Assembly (NCBI RefSeq): GCF_964204865.1
Contig: NC_135264.1
Span: forward strand, 7,222,001 to 7,286,000
Length of the DNA: 64,000 nt
From: Styela clava
Taxonomy: Eukaryota; Chordata; Ascidiacea; Stolidobranchia; Styelidae
Direction: 5' to 3'
The position numbers and the translations under genes were made by a program. How positions within the stretch are numbered: position 1 is the stretch's first letter; each line of letters begins with the position of its first letter. Under the pieces are notes generated by a model. That model was not told the origin of the DNA. It searched no databases and saw nothing but the letters and a program-made list of their open reading frames with translations. Positions 61,648 to 64,000 of the stretch are shown piece after piece.

Positions 61648-61732
61648 TTTTTTTCGTCGCCGTTCCATTCGTTTTTGCTCTGTTTTCTAACAACTGCGAA
61701 ATACAAATAGCCGAATAGACTACTACTTTATC

Positions 61733-61851
61733 GCCTACAACCGTACCACGTTGAATGCACCCGATCTCGTTCGATCTCGGAAGTTAAGCAATGTCGGGCT
61801 CGGTTAGTACTTGCATTGGTGACCGGCTGGGAATACCGAGTGTCGTAGGCT
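61733..61851 (+). rRNA. 5S rRNA copy 311
   Basis: A11G, G85T. Confidence 0.93.
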
Positions 61852-61932
61852 TTTCGTCGCCGTTTCATTCGATTTTGCTCTGTTTTCCAACAACTGCGAA
61901 ATACAAATAGCCGAATAGACTACTACTTTATC

Positions 61933-62041
61933 GCCTACAACCATACCACGTTGAATGCACTCGATCTCGGAAGTTAAGCAATTTCGGGCTCGGTTAGTAC
62001 TTGCATGGGTGACCGGCTGGGAATACCGAGTGTCGTAGGCT
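61933..62041 (+). pseudogene. 5S copy 312, short-T form, likely pseudogene
   Basis: 10-nt loss, G61T; T5. Confidence 0.7.
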
Positions 62042-62122
62042 TTTTGTCGCCGTTTCATTCGATTTTGCTCTGTTTTCCAACAACTGCGAAATACAAATAG
62101 CCGAATAGACTACTACTTTATC

Positions 62123-62241
62123 GCCTACAACCATACCACGTTGAATGCACCCGTTATCGTTCGATCTCGGAAGTTAAGCAATGTCAGGCTCGGTTAGTAC
62201 TTGCATGGGTGACCGGCTGGGAATACCGAGTGTCGTAGGCT
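62123..62241 (+). rRNA. 5S rRNA copy 313
   Basis: A32T, C34A, G64A. Confidence 0.93.
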
Positions 62242-62322
62242 TTTCGTCGCCGTTTCATTCGATTTTGCTCTGTTTTCCAACAACTGCGAAATACAAATAG
62301 CCGAATAGACTACTACTTTATC

Positions 62323-62441
62323 GCCTACAACCATACCACGTTGAATGCACCCGATCTCGTTCGATCTCGGAAGTTAAGCAATGTCGGGCTCGGTTAGTAC
62401 TTGCATGGGTGACCGACTGGGAATACCGAGTGTCGTAGGCT
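62323..62441 (+). rRNA. 5S rRNA copy 314
   Basis: G94A. Confidence 0.94.
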
Positions 62442-62522
62442 TTTCGTCGCCGTTTCATTCGATTTTGCTCTGTTTTCCAACAACTGCGAAATACAAATAG
62501 CCGAATAGACTACTACTTTATC

Positions 62523-62641
62523 GCCTACAACCATACCACGTTGAATGCACCCGATCTCGTTCGATCTCGGAAGTTAAGCAATGTCGGGCTCGGTTAGTAC
62601 TTGCATGGGTGACCAGCTGGGAATACCGAGTGTCGTAGGCT
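62523..62641 (+). rRNA. 5S rRNA copy 315
   Basis: G93A. Confidence 0.94.
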
Positions 62642-62722
62642 TTTCGTCGCCGTTTCATTCGATTTTGCTCTGTTTTCCAACAACTGTGAAATACAAATAG
62701 CCGAATAGACTACTACTTTATC

Positions 62723-62841
62723 GCCTACAACCATACCACGTTGAATGCACCCGATCTCGTTCGATCTCGGAAGTTAAGCAATGTCGGGCTCGGTTAGTAC
62801 TTGCATGGGTGACCGGCTGGGAATACCGAGTGTCCCAGGCT
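62723..62841 (+). rRNA. 5S rRNA copy 316
   Basis: G113C, T114C, breaking two helix I pairs. Confidence 0.92.
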
Positions 62842-62922
62842 TTTCGTCGCCGTTTCGTTCGATTTTGCTCTGCTTTCCAACAACTGCGAAATACAAATAG
62901 CCGAATAGACTACTACTTTATC

Positions 62923-63040
62923 GCCTACAACCATACCACGTTGAATGCACCCGATATCGTCGATCTCGGAAGTTAAGCAATGTCGGGTTCGGTTAGTACT
63001 TGCATGGGTGACCGGGTGGGAATACCGAGTGTCGTAAGCT
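62923..63040 (+). rRNA. 5S rRNA copy 317 (1-nt deletion)
   Basis: C34A, one T of 38-39 lost, C67T, C95G, G116A. Confidence 0.86.
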
Positions 63041-63121
63041 TTTCGTCGTCGTTTCATTCGATTTTGCTGTGTTTTCTAACAACTGCGAAATACAAATAGC
63101 CGAATAGACTACTACTTCATC

Positions 63122-63239
63122 GCCTACAACCATACCACGTTGAATGCTCCCGATCTTGTTCGATCTCGGAAGTTAAGCAATGTCGGGCTTGGTTTGTACT
63201 TGCATGGGTGACCGGCTGGGAATACCGAGTGTCGTGGCT
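63122..63239 (+). rRNA. 5S rRNA copy 318 (1-nt deletion)
   Basis: A27T, C36T, C69T, A74T, and loss of A115 in helix I. Confidence 0.86.
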
Positions 63240-63320
63240 TTTCGTCGCCGTTTCATTCGATTTTGCTCTGTTTTCTAACAACTGCGAAATATAAATAGCC
63301 GAATAGACTACTACTTTATA

Positions 63321-63439
63321 GCCTACAACCATACCACGTTGAATGCACCCGATCTCGTTCGATCTCGGAAGTTAAGCAATGTCGGGCTCGGTTAGTACTT
63401 GCATGGGTGACCGGCTGGGAATACCGAGTGTCGTAGGCT
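63321..63439 (+). rRNA. 5S rRNA copy 319
   Basis: Matches consensus; the base before the start is A; T5. Confidence 0.96.
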
Positions 63440-63520
63440 TTTTGTCGCCGTTTCACTCGATTTTGCTCTGTTTTCCAACAACTGCGAAATACAAATAGCC
63501 GAATACACTACTACTTTATC

Positions 63521-63639
63521 GCCTACAACCATACCACGTTGAATGCACCCGTTATCGTTCGATCTCGGAAGTTAAGCAATGTCGGGCTCGGTTAGCACTT
63601 GCATGGGTGACCGGCTGGAAATACCGAGTGTCGTAGGCT
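63521..63639 (+). rRNA. 5S rRNA copy 320
   Basis: A32T, C34A, T76C, G99A. Confidence 0.92.
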
Positions 63640-63720
63640 TTTCGTCGCCGTTTCATTCGATTTTGCTCTGTTTTCCAACAACTGCGAAATACAAATAGCC
63701 GAATAGACTACTACTTTATC

Positions 63721-63839
63721 GCCTACAACCATACCACGTTGAATGCACCCGATCTCGTTCGATCTCGGAAGTTAAGCAATGTCGGGCTCGGTTAGTACTT
63801 GCATGGGTGACCTGCTGAGAATACCGAGTGTCGTAGGCT
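63721..63839 (+). rRNA. 5S rRNA copy 321
   Basis: G93T, G98A. Confidence 0.93.
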
Positions 63840-63920
63840 TTTCGTCGCCGTTTCATTCGATTTTGCTCTGTTTTCCAACAACTGCGAAATACAAATAGCC
63901 GAATAGACTACTACTTTATC

Positions 63921-64000
63921 GCTTACAACCATACCACGTTGAATGCACTCGATCTCGGAAGTTAAGCAATGTCGGGCTCGGTTAGTACTTGCATGGGTGA
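63921..64000 (+). pseudogene. 5S copy 322, short-T form, cut by the window edge
   Basis: 10-nt loss and C3T, as in copies 196, 232 and 242. Only the first 80 nt are inside the window. Confidence 0.65.

Larger units (their letters stand above)
59357..61932 (+). repeat. Segmental repeat J2, 13 units, 2,576 bp (copies 299-311)
   Basis: Direct tandem partner of 56781-59356. Confidence 0.94.
1..64000 (+). repeat. 5S rDNA tandem array, 322 units of about 200 bp
   Basis: Head-to-tail repeat of a 119-nt 5S rRNA gene and an 81-bp spacer, all in one direction. The gene begins GCCTACAACC and ends GTCGTAGGCT. The spacer begins TTTCGTCGCC and ends ACTACTTTATC. Unit lengths seen are 200 (most), 190, 199, 204, 202, 189, 182, 181 and 258 bp, and they add up exactly from copy 1 at 8 to copy 322 at 63921. 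No foreign sequence interrupts the array, and both window edges lie inside it. Such arrays are normal for 5S genes in many animals and plants and are kept similar by unequal crossover and gene conversion. Confidence 0.98.

Noticed and set aside
1-64000. A CRISPR-like or satellite array.
   Set aside because: The period is about 200 bp with a recognisable folded 5S gene in each unit, and there are no short repeats with unique spacers.
1-64000. A bacterial origin for the window.
   Set aside because: Helix layout, the type 1 polymerase III internal promoter, T-run terminators and the tandem 5S-only organisation are eukaryotic; bacterial 5S genes lie in 16S-23S-5S operons.

Overview
The whole window is one uninterrupted, single-orientation tandem array of eukaryotic 5S ribosomal RNA genes on the + strand. 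I placed 322 copies: 321 complete, and one cut by the right edge. The basic unit is 200 bp, a 119-nt gene plus an 81-bp spacer. Every departure from 200 bp was tracked: 31 genes lack 10 nt, 18 lack 1 nt, nine units gain 4 bp, three spacers lose 18 bp, one loses 11 bp, one gains 2 bp, and one unit carries a 58-bp internal duplication. These sum exactly to the observed positions. I see no protein gene, tRNA, spliced-leader gene, histone gene, transposon or other insertion anywhere. The array runs off both ends.

The organism is a eukaryote. The gene folds as a canonical 5S RNA: helix I 1-9/110-118, helix II 16-20/58-62, helix IV closed by a GUGA loop at 87-90, helix V 67-72/103-108. Its intragenic polymerase III promoter resembles animal 5S genes (A box 50-64, intermediate element 67-72, C box 80-97). 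Long shared stretches with vertebrate 5S (for example around nt 29-37 and 96-105) favour an animal, probably an invertebrate. I cannot name the species. Each spacer has three T4 runs just after the gene (119-122, 141-144, 151-154) and a TATA-like TACAAATA at -31 to -24.

Layout: 1-9.6 kb holds copies 1-48, with a roughly 1.2-kb block repeated 5.8 kb away. 9.6-20.9 kb holds copies 49-105, built from reshuffled blocks of about 1-2.5 kb. 20,954-28,509 is a tandem pair of 3,778-bp, 19-unit segments. 28.5-36.7 kb contains 2,790-bp and 1,600-bp nested duplications. 36.7-45 kb contains a 2,189-bp duplication and related copies. 45-54.6 kb contains 1,990- and 2,590-bp repeats. 54.6-62 kb contains 2,372- and 2,576-bp repeats. 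The last 2 kb repeats motifs seen near 38.5, 45.6 and 47.6 kb.

The genes do one job: supplying 5S rRNA for the large ribosomal subunit. About 65 copies match the consensus over all 119 nt. The rest carry a limited set of shared variants, and 31 short copies lack the helix III/loop C segment and are probably non-functional. Individual copy notes list only differences from the consensus, in gene numbering 1-119; position 123 is the first base after the T-run, and 'T5' means C123T, giving a five-T terminator. Spacers of about 81 bp separate all copies, so no stretch over 300 bp lacks a gene.
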